From: Sycobia sp. Sy_11
Lineage: Eukaryota; Arthropoda; Insecta; Hymenoptera; Epichrysomallidae
DNA: 64,000 nt
Direction: 5' to 3'
Assembly (NCBI GenBank): GCA_018907035.1
Contig: JACCIC010000002.1
Span: forward strand, 8,135,501 to 8,199,500
Under the pieces are notes generated by a model. That model saw nothing but the letters and a program-made list of their open reading frames with translations, had not been told where the DNA came from and did no database searches. Shown piece after piece: positions 23,161-40,911 of this stretch (position 1 is its first letter; the number at the start of each line of letters is the position of its first letter). Position numbers and translations under genes: made by a program.

Positions 23161-26100
23161 AGGCCAAAATTACAAAAATGTGCAATATCTGCAGGAATTA
23201 AGCTTTAAACAAAAACAACGCATTATTAGTCAATTACTGATAGATCATTTGACGTCATTATACGATATTTCAAACTAAAAATAAAAATATTGGTTTAGTC
23301 TATTTAATTACATATTTTATTATTTATTATTTTCAATATTCAAAAACTAAGTTTCTTATGAGGACAGTTTTAGTATATACATTGTACATAGTTAAGAATT
23401 ATGCTCTTAGTTTAGGAATGGATCTTCCATAAGATTGCATAATTAGTGCTTTTTAACGCAATATTATTGTATTTTAAATTATGTATGTATGAGTATTAAA
23501 AGTATCCGTAATATATATACATGCCATAATAATAGTAGATCAATTTAATAATTTATTAATTTTTAGACTTAGTGATTAATAATATTGATTGGATCTCACA
23601 TTGTTATATATTCATTTGTTTGACGTTATGAAATCTAAAATTAAGTAGGAGATTCAAATAAGGTGTTTTAAATAATATAAGTTATACGTAAATTTTTAAG
23701 CATATTTTTGTAAAAAAAATTCTATTGTATTATACATAAATTAAGCTTTAATGTAATATCGTCTGAAATATTGAAACGTTGGATTATCAGAAATGAAAGT
23801 TTCCACTCTTACTTATGACGAATGATCTGATATATACGTTTTATAAAGATTATATTAACTTGTATGTATCATTCAGTAAAGGAGCGTGTGACAATCTCTT
23901 TCGTTAAAAAGTATGCATGGAGAGACCTTTGAGTATTTGAAAAATTTAAGATGTATGCATATCTTATGTATAAATTGGGAATATGAAAAAAATAAGTATG
24001 GAGTGGACAACTTGATTTATAAAAATGCGAATTTTTTAAAGACATTTTTACTAAAGTAAAATATCGACTATTTAAATCAAATATACATTGAGGACCATTT
24101 TAATGGATTCATTCTGTGATTTATTAAATGAAAATATTAGCGCTGAGTACTTAACTTGCCAGCTCAAATCATTCCGTAATTACGATACTTTGTTTTAAGA
24201 ACTATTCAGAGTTTTCACTATGATATAAAAATCATATTTTGTTATTCTGCATATATAATGTTAAGAAATAAAAAAATTTACAATTTTTATGCATTTGCTA
24301 TATAGTGGATGTATATTTGCTCTGATAATACACCACTTGTTAATTGAAAATATTTTATTAATTCTGCATTTTCCGTATCTAGTTTTATAAGTGTTTTACA
24401 CAGACCATTTGGTAAGATTCATTGTTCCTATAAAAATGAAGGGAAATTAATATCACGCTTCAAGGCAGTATATTTTTGCAATTCAAAATAATGAAACAAT
24501 AAATACTTCAGATTACTTTCAAGGTCATTATACACCCGCTGAAACATTATAAATAATTATTTAATCTACGTTACAATATTAACGATAATAGCTTATTTGA
24601 AAATAAAATATTAACTTGTATAATTATGAAAAGTGCATATTTATTATTCGAAAATATTACGTTACATATGAAAAAAATATAAATACAAATTTTATTTCCT
24701 ACATCAGGGAAAATATTATTTATATCGTTGTGCATTATATTGACGTTCATAATTAAAACTTTAATTTATAATTGATACCACCAACTGAATCTCATTGGGA
24801 AATTCCATACTCAAGAAAGGTATGACAATTAATTGGTTGTATTAACCAATAGGAAACCATTAATATAGCATGCTTATATTCCAGGGAGTTGAGAACAAGA
24901 AATATATGGAAAACATAAAAAAGAATTTCATAAGTCAGTTCGGTCAGATCAGGCGAATTTATCAAACAAACAATTATTGTATATATATTACTGCTTCATT
25001 GCCATTTACAGCAAGTATAGTAGGCGATATATTCATTCTCTCTTGCACTCCCTGATATTCATACAAGTCAAACAATATGTAGAGAAAACTTTTCAATTAT
25101 TTAATTAATTAACGTTCATGTGTTATAGTTTAATCATAAAGAAATATTTTCAGCATATAAGTGTGTATAAGTAGAATGTCATAACTGAATAATACATTGA
25201 TGATGATTGTTGGATTCATAATGCATTATCACAATTAAATATTATTTTAGAAATATTTCCTAAAGAAAGAAGAAAACCTGTACATTGTAATATATACTAA
25301 AGTATAAAATAAATTTTCCATCGTATATTAATAACAATCTATCTTTCTGAAAATGTTATACAATTTATTATGCGTTTACCGTGTTATTATTTGTCGTATT
25401 TTTTAATTATGTATAAATGTGTTGCATATTTATAATCATCATTTTTTTATTCATTTATTGAATTTGAATTAGTTATTTTCATAAATCTTCTGTTTTTTGT
25501 TTATTGTCAGTATTATATTTAATTATGTATAATCCAGTTATTTTACATTAATATACATTAGCTGTATTTTTGTATAAATTATCATAATTTTCTGCAATTT
25601 CCTTTTGTGCAGAATATAATTGATTAATATAATAATCCATTCTTAAATTTTTGAATTAGAAAACAGTACATATATTTAATATGACAAACTTAAATTTCGT
25701 AAAATCATCTTAGATGATTAACTGATAATCGTTTATATGATTTTTAAAATTTGAGAAAAGAAATAATAATAATAAGTTATCAATAGAATTGAAAAATATT
25801 TCGTATTATTAGATGCGCAGATTTCGAATTTTAGTATTCTCGAACATTATAGATTTGTGATTGTTTGGCATAAATCCTGACAAACTTCTAAATGAGCAAG
25901 TTTCAAGGTGAAGCATATACAGCAAGTTTATTTCAACAATTTATTAGTATATATAGTCAAAAAAAAAATTGCCGATTATTTTTTAAGATTTTATTATCCA
26001 AACACTTAACTTTTGTACTAAATAGAAACGAAGAAGAAAAAAAATACTAAAGAAATTATCAAACGAGTTCTGGCTTTAAATCGATGCTGCGGCGAATCTT

Positions 26101-27600
26101 AATGTGGCGACATTCCAAAGTACTCTACCGATCCGCAAAGTGCAGCGGATTAACGTCAGAATTTTCCTTTATTATATATACAAACGAATCCCGCTGGCAT
26201 TTTACCGCACGTATTATTGAGTCCATATAACGCGAATGTCCGGTCGAAGTGGCAAGCCACCTCTCAGTTCGACGGGTTATTTAACATAATTCTCGCATAT
26301 AGCATCGAGCAAAATGCGACTTTTAGACGCGACTAATTTGTATATCTCTTTAATTGAATCTTTAATGTCTTATATGGCAATTTTTTTCCATTTCCGCGCG
26401 ATGGAACGTATTTATTCTTAATTTCGCAATTTTTAATGGCGATCAATTGAAAAACAATTGCTCTACAATAATGAACTATTTGCTCATAATTAAGAATTTC
26501 TTATTATATTGTATTTGTGAAACAAAAAAAAATTTTTATTATAGGCCAATATAGATTTGATAAAATCGAAGTCAATACAATAATTACAAAAATAGCACTC
26601 TAATGAAAAAATTGGACAAAATTGTTCAATTTATTTGGTATTGTATAAGCCATTTTTTTACATTTTATTTTATAAAATTGTTCATGCTTTTTTTAAAAAT
26701 TAAAATTTTACTTATGTAGATAACCGTTATAAATTAAATTTAAAAATGTTTTTATCGTTCTAACAGTCTTTATAAAATAGTGCAATTATAATTGTGACTG
26801 GCATTTTTATTTTATTTCATACATGTTAATTGAAGAAAAATGTCATTTCAAACATATTTATTAATTTTTGAAGAAATAGCTTTCTTCAATTTATTGATGT
26901 ATTAAATTTGATAATTTCTTAAAAACCAAAAAAAATATAATTTTTCTTTGTAAATAATCATCAAGATTAATTGCTATAAATATATAAATATTTAAAAACA
27001 CATTCAGTTTACAATATTTAACAACAAAACGTTTGGTATGTTGGCACATAAGTAAATATAATTATTTAATATATTTATGCATTCTTTCAGAGGAGCATTT
27101 TTAGTATAAATAATAAGAAAAGATATGTCAATAAATATGATATTAAATTATATATATATATATATATTCATTGAAACTGAATCCTTTAAACACGCATTAA
27201 AATAAAATATTTTTTAAAAGAATCACATATCTTAACGCTTTTAAATGTATTCAGTTAAGATAAAATAAAAAGGAAACCGAATCAAAATGGAACATTAGTA
27301 GAACTTTCAAAATAGCCTACCAGCAACAGATCGAGTCGAACTTTCAAAATACTATGAAGTGAGGTCGAGTCGAACATTCGGATGATTAAAAAAAAAAAAA
27401 GTTCTTACAAAATAAAAGGGGGGGGGGATAAGCGAGAAAAAGGAGAGAAAAAACGTCGTCGATTGATTTATGCGCGATCAGGAGCGCGAAGACTCGTTTA
27501 AATAGTAATCAGGCTTCCCTGGCTCCTCCAATCCCCCGAACGGGTTCGTTTCGTTAAGTTGGGAAAGAAGTTTATTTAAAGAGCGAATCCACGCCAAGCG
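23161..27600. other. HPS4 3' UTR and HPS4-HPD intergenic region
   Basis: A possible polyadenylation signal AATAAA lies at 23279. The rest is AT-rich with no gene recognised. A GC-balanced island at about 26,080-26,420 stands out and could be a regulatory element or repeat remnant. Confidence 0.45.
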
Positions 27601-27723
27601 CTCGATCATTTCTACGAGTACAATAGATGCGCGCGCGGATTTATTTTTTTTTAATAATTATTATACTTTGCTCCGTGATTAGTTTTTATTCAGTCGAGTC
27701 TGTGGCTCAATTGTCAAAACGAA

Positions 27724-33223
<5,500 letters not shown>

Positions 33224-33251
33224 TTTATTGCTTGATTCAGGATGTTAAATG

Positions 33252-33257
33252 AATAAA
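33252..33257 (+). terminator. HPD polyadenylation signal
   Basis: AATAAA, 29 nt after the stop codon. Confidence 0.6.
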
Positions 33258-33857
33258 TAGTAAGACTTAATTTGATATGTTAATTAAAAACACTGTTTTT
33301 ATGATTTATCTATTAAACTTACATAAAATTGTAAATAACAAAGCTGTTTAAAGAGATAAATTTTAGCGATTTATCTCGATAGTTGTAATTATTTTATTGT
33401 CTCTATCTATTATTAGCAATTTTTTACTGTACAAAACACATTATTTTAAGTAAAAAATATATATTCAAAAAAATATTTAGAAAATTTAAAAAACTTTTAC
33501 CAATTGCTTCTTTCTGTAATTTTTGCAAAAAATAACAATTTAAATCGTTTTAAATATTTACTTAATTACAAACTGCTAGGTAAATATTTATTTCTATTAA
33601 ACTAATTTTTATTGTATTTTTTAAAGAGAATACTTTTAAAAACGTTACGATTATTGTTGTATAAAATATAAAAATCAGATTAATCATGAATCAACTTATT
33701 TATTTTTAAATCCTCTTTTCGCTAAGATATAAGCAGTTTTATACAAAAACAGTGATATCTAAAGAGGGGCAAATATAAGATGTACTTTGCAAAAAATTTG
33801 TTTATACGGTGAAAAAGTAGCTCACTTTGTTCCGATATATTTCAATCGCAATATCTT

Positions 33858-33863
33858 TTTATT
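33858..33863 (-). terminator. Polyadenylation signal for the distal Ntf-2 last exon
   Basis: TTTATT on + is AATAAA on the minus strand, about 40 nt beyond the distal stop codon at 33901-33903. Ntf-2 and HPD are tail to tail, with about 680 bp between stop codons. Confidence 0.5.
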
Positions 33864-33900
33864 ACCTACTGAACACTTAAGAATCAGTAGAATCACCCTT

Positions 33901-34014
33901 TTATATGGTATCATGAATGCCCAGGCGAAATATATCGTGTTGACAGAAGAACGAGTTCGCTAAAGGCTTCAGCACAAATGTTTGTGAAAAGGCATGTGGT
34001 GGGTCTTCATCTGC
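33901..34014 (-). CDS. Ntf-2: Alternative last exon of Ntf-2 (distal isoform)
   Basis: Minus strand, preceded by a TTTTACAG acceptor and in the same phase as the proximal last exon. It encodes 37 residues plus stop, exactly the same length. The sequence starts ADEDPPHAFSQTFVLKPL, continues SFFCQHDIFRLGIHDTI and has no internal stop. Compared with the proximal exon it keeps the PHA-(Y/F)-(x)-QTFVL, SFF-(x)-QHDIFRL and HDT positions and changes about a third of the others. It would splice from 36219 over an intron of 2.2 kb, skipping the proximal exon. Drosophila Ntf-2 is also known to make two isoforms with different C-termini, so this is likely a conserved arrangement. Confidence 0.85.
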   Translation of the reverse strand, partial: ADEDPPHAFSQTFVLKPLANSFFCQHDIFRLGIHDTI

Positions 34015-35554
34015 CTGTAAAACGAATTTTAATTATTTTTATTTTATTCTTTAGTACTTTTGTTTTATAGCTGATACTATAAATTAAAAAAAATTAAGTT
34101 AACTAGAGTTCCAGCACAGTTTAAGCTGTTATATGTTTATTAAATGTCTTTTGCTTAAAAGATTTTATAATGAAATTCATAATTCAATATAGCAAAAATG
34201 AACTTCTTAAATAGTTTTTAAAGAATTTTTTACCTTAATCTTAAGTTATTTAGATATTGATATATAGACTTTCTATCTTAAGTTTAAGATTCCTTTTAAA
34301 TTTCCTTAAACTAAAAAATAACGTTTCGTATTTTAAAAATATCACTTGTCTTAAACTTGGTTAAAAAGTTAAATTAAGGTCAAGAAAATTTTAAGATTTT
34401 GATATATATGTATAAATATATTGTCGTATAGTAACAACAGTTTAAATGTATAATTTTCTGAACTATAGGTGTCTGATCCACTTCACTAGTATAAATTTTT
34501 TTGACTTTGTGTTCATTGTTAATTTTTAGTAAATTTCTTATGAAAATTAATTGATATATATAATGTATTATTCCACAAATTCAAAAATATTAATCATATT
34601 AGTACAACATTCTTAATCACATGAAAAAATAAAATAATTAGAATATTATAGTAAATGTCAAAATCAGTAATAAATATTGTCATTTTAAGATTAGTCTAGA
34701 AAATGATGTTTTGATACAAAAAAGACTTTTAATTTCAATTATTGATTAAATTCTCAAAAACATGGAAAAATCAAAATTGAAATCGAATTATATTAAAATA
34801 TAAAAGTACTGAATAATATAATAATAGAATGAAATTAATAAATAGAGAATAGGGAAAAAAATTTGGATATTGAGTAAAGAGATTGTTTTAGAATTGAAAA
34901 TAGCTTATACTGAATGCATCATTTTATTCCTCAAATTTTAAGATCTATTATACTATGCATTTTAATAAGAAATATTTTAGACAGAAAGTTGCAAAATATG
35001 GAGGCTCAACAAATAGAGTCTTTCAATTTGATCACAACAATTATTTCAAAGTCAAGTTAACACATTACAAATTTTTTTTAACGCTTTCACACGTTTCAAA
35101 GTCAGGGTTACTCATAGGGATACCCATTTAAAAATCAATTTAATTTTAAATATGTTTCTATATCAAATTTAAAATAACCTTTCAGTCCCTGTAACTTTTC
35201 TCTATAATATTTTTTAATAGAATTTCAGTTGAGTAAATAAAATGACACACTGTAGCAGCAGTTTTATAAATAATGACAATATTTTTAGTATACATATTTC
35301 TTTTAGAGAGTTAGATTAATCTATAAGAAAAATCTATATTACAGTATATTTACTAGGAAATTACTACACATTTTATGTATAATTAGCTTTTAGTAGCAGA
35401 ATGGATACTTTTTACTGTCTACGACAGATTTCAAAAGGATTGAAAAATGAAGCCAAAACAATAAAATTTAACACAAAACAACAATGGCTATGTCATATTT
35501 AAGGGGCTGCTTTTACCACTGTGTGAAGATCTGTGGACAATCATTCCTAGACGT

Positions 35555-37205
35555 CTATACAGTGTCATGCAGCGCGAGTCTGAAGATGTCGTGCTGCACG
35601 AAAAAGCTGGTGCCAATTGGCGTCAGGACAAACGTCTGGATGTACGCGTGAGGCTGATCATCATCGGTCTGCCCAACCATGAATGATCAATAAGTTTTCC
35701 ATTATTGATGCAGATTTAAAAAGAGATGGTCGCTGGACACTTGTTATTAGCTTAACTTCTAGTTGACACATAAAAAATGTAAAAAGATAAAAACCAAGAA
35801 ATTTCATCTAGTCCATGTATTTAAAATATTAGGAAGAAAATTAACAGAAAATAGAAAACTATATACAAGTTACTGCGACACAATCTCCCATAAATCTTGT
35901 ATCACTTTTATCGACATATACTTAATAGAGTATATGATTGATTGAAGATTTGCTGCACACTTGGTGAAACAATCATATATATATATTAAAGTTGATGATT
36001 AAAAGAGCTATATACGATTGTTTCTCAAACATTATTTCAATTATAAACTGCGCTGTTAGCTTTTAAGACATTTTCAAGGTATGAGACTAAATAAATTTTG
36101 TGAAATTATCCAAATGATTTTTTTGAATTCTCAACTTTAACATTTAGGATAGTAGAGTAGGTAAGTTTGATTTGTAAATGATTGTTTTCATTTTTATAAA
36201 GTAAAATTAATTACTCACTTGCAACCTTCCTAGTACATTAATAAGAACTCCACCATCAAACATGGGTTGTGAATCTATAGCTGTTATTATTCGATTAATC
36301 TTTTGAAACGATAGGCTCTGAAAAATCATATTTTTTAATAATAAAATCACAATAGATTTAACAATAAGTTATTATTACAATCATTAAAACTTTACAATAT
36401 ATAAATTTAATTCAAAGAATACAATATTCTATTAAATTAATTCAATTTGTATCTTATATTGATAAAACATTGATATCATAATGTGATGAAATTTAAGCAA
36501 TTCATTGAAATGTTTCTTAATTTTTTAAAAATGTTTTATACCTTTTTTATATTTTAAATTAACATCATATTTGTATGCAATATCTAAAAATTTAAATTTA
36601 TAATTTTAAATATCAATACAAGTGTTTTAATATATCAAATATATTAAATTAGACAATACAATTATACAAAGGTATATACATAAATCTGAGTAAAAGCGTT
36701 AAAACATTTAATATAAAATTTCCATATCATCTCTTAATTTTGAAGAAATTACAAACATTTTTAATCGATCAAATATTAAAATAAAAAGAATTACATTCTT
36801 TATTTTATAATTCATATTTTAAAAAGTAAAATTTCAACGGCTTACAATTTAAAAAACAATTATGGATAAAATAAATATTTGCTTTTATTATTTTAATTTC
36901 ATGGAATAGTTCACTGAATCATTGAACTTACAGTAAGTTTTTCCATAATCTTAATGGCACCCTGAATTTGTAATCCCTCGAACGTCATGAAAGATGACTC
37001 CGTCTGAAATTTGAGATTTGAATAGCATGTAACATCAACAAGGTGAAAAGTCCAAAACCGGCAAAGCCAAAGATAGAGGAAGTAAATATAAACTCACGTT
37101 ATACATATTTATAAGATTTGGCCGTTGAGTAGGGTCGTCGAACATAGCATAATATTGCTGAACGAAACCTTTGCCTATAGCCTCATAAGCCGGATTTAGA
37201 GTCAT
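35555..37205 (-). CDS. Ntf-2: Nuclear transport factor 2 (4 coding exons, 130 aa)
   Basis: Minus-strand exons are 37205-37098 (36 codons), 37003-36932 (24), 36317-36219 (33) and 35668-35555 (37 plus stop). All introns are GT-AG and all junctions phase 0. NTF2 is a cone-shaped homodimer that carries Ran-GDP into the nucleus through FxFG nucleoporins. The sequence follows the family end to end: MTLNPAYEAIGKGFVQQYY, FDDPTQRPNLINMY, SSFMTFEGLQIQGAIKIMEK, then DSQPMFDGGVLINVLGRLQ and QTFVL...SFFVQHDIFRL in the last exon. Length equals that of fly NTF2. It is tail to tail with HPD. An alternative distal last exon lies at 33901-34014. Confidence 0.95.
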
Positions 37206-37468
37206 TGTAAATTATTAGGTTATAAAGAAGTTTAACCTAAATTGCGAATTATTCGCAAAGTTCTGATCTCGGCGCCAGCACCCGCAGAAGAAAAGAGAAC
37301 GCAATGTACTAATCCTATAATGAATTAGTAAGTAAGTATATAGTCAGAGCACGGTTCAGATCATGCAGAATAACGTATCAAAATTCATAATCGAGTTCAA
37401 TTCAGAATTCAGAACATGATCAGAAGAGCACGAACATATAATCAACAAAGATAGACGCTTAGAGTGAC
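37206..37468. promoter_or_regulatory. Ntf-2 5' UTR and promoter region
   Basis: Sequence upstream (minus strand) of the Ntf-2 start. It is GC-balanced around 37260-37310 (CGGCGCCAGCACCCGC), consistent with a housekeeping promoter. No TATA box can be assigned. The MITE at 37469 starts about 260 bp upstream of the start codon. Confidence 0.4.
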
Positions 37469-37808
37469 GAACCATAGACCACATAGACTTATATATTAGA
37501 CTGCGCGCTCTGGGAACAGAGTTGAAGCCTAAACCAGAAAAGAGAGAGCAATACAGAGAGTCGTGTTGTCTCTCTCATACAAGCGAGGAAGTGGGGAGAA
37601 AAGGAAAGTAGGGAAAGAGTAGCAGTAGAAATATATGCAGCAGAAATATGCGTTTCTCCTATACTCGATACCATTGTTATTCTTGAACTGCCTCCCTACT
37701 CTTTCCTTGGCGCAAGGGAAAGCATGACTCCAGGTCTATCTCTTTCCTTCAATATAGACTTCAGAGAATCCGTTTGAGGTAGTACGTCGCACAATCAATT
37801 TTCTATGG
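37469..37808. mobile_element. MITE, GAAGCCTAAACC family, copy 2 (full length)
   Basis: Outer ends are ACCATAGA (37471) and TCTATGGT (37802-37809). Subterminal arms of about 90 bp are degenerate inverted repeats (GAAGCCTA...AAAGAGAGAG against a reverse complement carrying GAAGTCTA...AAAGAGATAG). It shares its length with copies at 15165 and 47973. Non-coding, so mobilised in trans if at all. Confidence 0.65.
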
Positions 37809-38072
37809 TAGAGTAAATAATAATCTTGTACGAATTAATTGAAACTTATTATTATTTAACACATTTTAAATAATAATTTATTTCTTCTTTATTATTATAG
37901 TTTAGTTTTCTTTTTTATTGTTTAAATTTGTTAAAGGAATTGTTAGTCAGGTAACATCTTGAATAAACTTTAAAAGATTTATAAATTTACTAGTAAGAAA
38001 ATTTATTTACTTTAAAAATTCCAGATTCCAGAAAAATATAAATCTAAACTTGAAAACAAAATAAAGATTAAA

Positions 38073-38389
38073 TATCTTTATTCTCGTTTGGTGTCGAGTT
38101 GAGCGGCCAAGGATCTACGTGGGCTGAGCGTAGATCGGAGAATAAAGATATAGTTAACAAAAAGTATAGTAAGTAGGTATCTTTATTTTCGCTTGGCGGC
38201 GGGTTGAGCGGCCAAAGATCTACGCGGGCTGTGCGTAATAAGTAAGAGAACTGAGACGAACCTGTTGATGGATTGTGCGATCACGGGCTAACGCGGGTTG
38301 AGCGGAAGCCGCGCATGTGCAATTAGGTGAATATAATACAGGGATTACTGGTGAGAGGGAAAAGAGCCCGGTCATGGGTTGAGCGATCG
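38073..38389 (+). other. Array of conserved-loop stem-loops, region A
   Basis: Module A1 is an outer 13-bp stem, TATCTTTATTCTC (38073-38085) with GAGAATAAAGATA (38138-38150). It encloses TTGG/CCAA (38088-38091 with 38107-38110) and GATCTACG/CGTAGATC (38112-38119 with 38129-38136), a three-way junction. A2 repeats the first hairpin (38193-38196 with 38212-38215) and has TACGC/GCGTA (38221-38225 with 38233-38237). Further hairpins are TGAT/ATCA (38266, 38280), GGCT/AGCC (38286, 38307) and CGGTC/GATCG (38369, 38385). Most loops contain GGGTTGAGC, GAGTTGAGC or GGGCTGAG. No protein frame crosses it. Related array at 56223. Confidence 0.6.
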
Positions 38390-38399
38390 TAAAATATTT

Positions 38400-39620
38400 T
38401 TACTATCTGCAGTCAAAAAAATTTAAAATGGTGCAATAAAAGCCTATCGTATTATCATCCTGTAAATAATATGCATTTGTATCAATTAAGTAAGGTTTTG
38501 AAAAGATCTATCAATTTATGGTTTAATGGTGAAGAACAATATATTCTTTCGGTAAAGTTATGAAAAAACCAGGAACTGATGTTGAATATAATGGTAAATT
38601 TTCAAGCAACGATTGAATCGGTTATTATACCCTTAAAAATTTTTATTTTTAAATAAAATTAAATAAACTTTTTAAATAAAAAATTTTATTAAAGGACGAA
38701 CATATTTAAATAATTGTTTATTTGATACCATCGCTGTCCAAATAGTATAAATGATTAAGAAAAAAAAAGAATTATCAATATTCCCGAAATTCCATATCAA
38801 CTTGTTGCTTATCAACTACGACTACAATAGGTGAGATAATTTTTAAATAAAAAATATTTAATGAACTAAATGAAAAATTTTTCTTATAAATTAACAATAG
38901 TTTTTTATCTTATTTATTTAATTTACCCATTAAAATGTAAATTAAAAAAAGTATCATGCAAATATGAAAAAATGTTTATTATTCCTAAACTCCAAAAAAA
39001 GAAATTTTAACAAAAGTAAAACAATCTTTTATATTTTAAAGAAAAGAAAGTATTGAAATATATTTAATTAAATTCATTAAATAAATTTAATTAAATTTTT
39101 ACATAGTCAGCGATATGTATACCAATATGAGTACCAATTCGTATAAGTTTCGAAATAATATCTTATTACGGTAATAATATACGGTACTATAAAATATAAT
39201 TTAAAAATTATTTTGATATTTAATTATAGCCCGCTTTTGAAAAGTTTATGGTAATTTAAATGGTTAAAAAATATTGAGGAATAGTATCATTACAGAACAG
39301 TTCGCAAAATAAACTATAGTCCTCAGTCCATCGAATGAATTAAAATTAATTAATTGTAGATTGAATATTTACGAATGCTTGTGAAAAGATATTGAATAAT
39401 TTAATATATTTTTATCAACATAAATGTTTCATTTTATCAAAAAAACTTAATCTACTATAACATATGTTACTAATCTACTATAGCATAATCTTCTACCTGT
39501 ATCAATTCATAATTGCTTGAATATTTCCAACTTGTATCGGTAGGTCCAGTTAAATTACGAGACAAAGAATACTTCCATAATGTTTGATGTCATCAAGATT
39601 TTTAAATGTATATCAATTTT
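38400..39620. other. AT-rich intergenic DNA
   Basis: Very A+T-rich; no frame or repeat recognised between the stem-loop array and the mariner. Confidence 0.5.
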
Positions 39621-39622
39621 TA

Positions 39623-40909
39623 TCAGGTATGTGAATAAGTCTTTTCCGTTTTTTTTTCAAATTTTGAGCCTTTATTGTGAAAAAATGGTTACAAATGAAT
39701 TATTGAAAGTATTGGCCATCGCTAGCTACAACTTTTTCCCATCTTTCTGGCAACATACGAATCCCGTTGCGAAAAAATTCGACCGGATTGGCCTCTATCC
39801 AGTCATCCACCCATTTTTTGGCTTCCTCGTAGGAATGGAAGTGCTGGTCAGCCAGGCCATGCGTCATCGATCTGAAGAGATGGTAATCAGACGGAGCAAC
39901 GTCTGGACTATACGGCGGGTGGGGTAGGACTTCCCATTTGAGCGTTTCTAAGTATGTTTTCACCGGCGGTGCAACATGTGGGCGAGCATTGTCATGTTGC
40001 AAAATAACTTTGTCGTGCCTGTCGGAGTATTGTGGCCGTTTTTCTCGCAGTGCGCGGCTCAAACGCATCAATTGTCGTCGATAGACCTCGCCTGTGATCC
40101 TTTCATTCGGTTTCAGAAGCTCATAGTAAACCACACCTAGCTGGTCCCACCATATACAGAGCATGAGCTTGGCGCCATGAATATTTGGCTTGGCCGTCGA
40201 TGATGATGCATGGCCGGGTAGTCCCCATGATTTTCTTCGCTTCGGATTATCGTAACGAATCCACTTTTCATCGCCAGTCACGATACGATGCAGAAAACCC
40301 TTTCTTTTATGTCGCTGAAGCAGCTGTTCGCAAGTGAAAAAACGCCGTTCGACGTCTCTCAGCTTCAGTTCGTACGGCACCCAATTTCCTTGCTTTTGGA
40401 TCATTCCCATGGCTTTCAAACGCTTGGAAATGGTTGTTCGGTCAACTCCCAATGCTTCAGCAAGTTCTTCTTGCGTTTGACAAGAATCTTCATCAAGCAA
40501 AGTCGCCAATTCTCGATCTTCAAAGATTTGCGGCCGCCCGGAACGCTCCTTGTCTTCCACGTCGAAATCACCGCTTTTGAAGCGTCGAAACCATCCGCAA
40601 ACACTTGAATCATCGACACAACCTTCTCCATAAGCCTCCTGAAGCAATCGATGCGTCTCGGCAGCAGATTTCTTCAAATTGAACCAATAAAGTGAAACTT
40701 CCCGCAAATGACGTCGACTCGGCTCAAATTTCGACATTTTCACAATATCAAAAATTTATGATGCGAAAAAATTTTAACTAATGTGTTAGTATGGAATTGT
40801 TGACATATGAATAAGCTTTGATTTTGACATATGTAACCATTGAATACTCGCACAGTATTGGTGGCGCCATCTCTTACAAAAAACGGGAAAGACTTATTCA
40901 CACTCCTAA
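39623..40909 (-). mobile_element. Mariner transposon, mauritiana type, copy 1 (complete)
   Basis: 1287 bp with inverted ends of about 30 bp (TCAGGTATGTGAATAAG on the left and the complement of TTAGGAGTGTGAATAAG on the right). It is flanked by TA target duplications at 39621-39622 and 40910-40911. It carries one uninterrupted transposase gene on the minus strand. A second copy at 54921-56206 has the same ends. Confidence 0.97.
39700..40737 (-). CDS. Mariner transposase, intact (345 aa)
   Basis: A DDE/D-type cut-and-paste transposase. Starting at the ATG for MSKFEPSRRH it is 345 residues, the same as Mos1. The N-terminal paired helix-turn-helix region covers residues 1-110. The linker motif is WVPYEL (119-124), where Mos1 has WVPHEL. 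Catalytic aspartates are Asp156 (VTGDEKW), Asp249 (LQHDNARPH) and Asp284 (YSPDVAPSDYHLF), giving DD34D. There is no stop or frameshift and all three catalytic residues are present, so it may be functional. A longer reading starting two codons upstream would use GTG and is not the natural start. Confidence 0.95.
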   Translation of the reverse strand: MSKFEPSRRHLREVSLYWFNLKKSAAETHRLLQEAYGEGCVDDSSVCGWFRRFKSGDFDVEDKERSGRPQIFEDRELATLLDEDSCQTQEELAEALGVDRTTISKRLKAMGMIQKQGNWVPYELKLRDVERRFFTCEQLLQRHKRKGFLHRIVTGDEKWIRYDNPKRRKSWGLPGHASSSTAKPNIHGAKLMLCIWWDQLGVVYYELLKPNERITGEVYRRQLMRLSRALREKRPQYSDRHDKVILQHDNARPHVAPPVKTYLETLKWEVLPHPPYSPDVAPSDYHLFRSMTHGLADQHFHSYEEAKKWVDDWIEANPVEFFRNGIRMLPERWEKVVASDGQYFQ

Positions 40910-40911
40910 TA

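Noticed and set aside
40288..40631. Additional frames inside mariner copy 1
   Set aside because: They are antisense or out-of-frame readings of the intact transposase gene.
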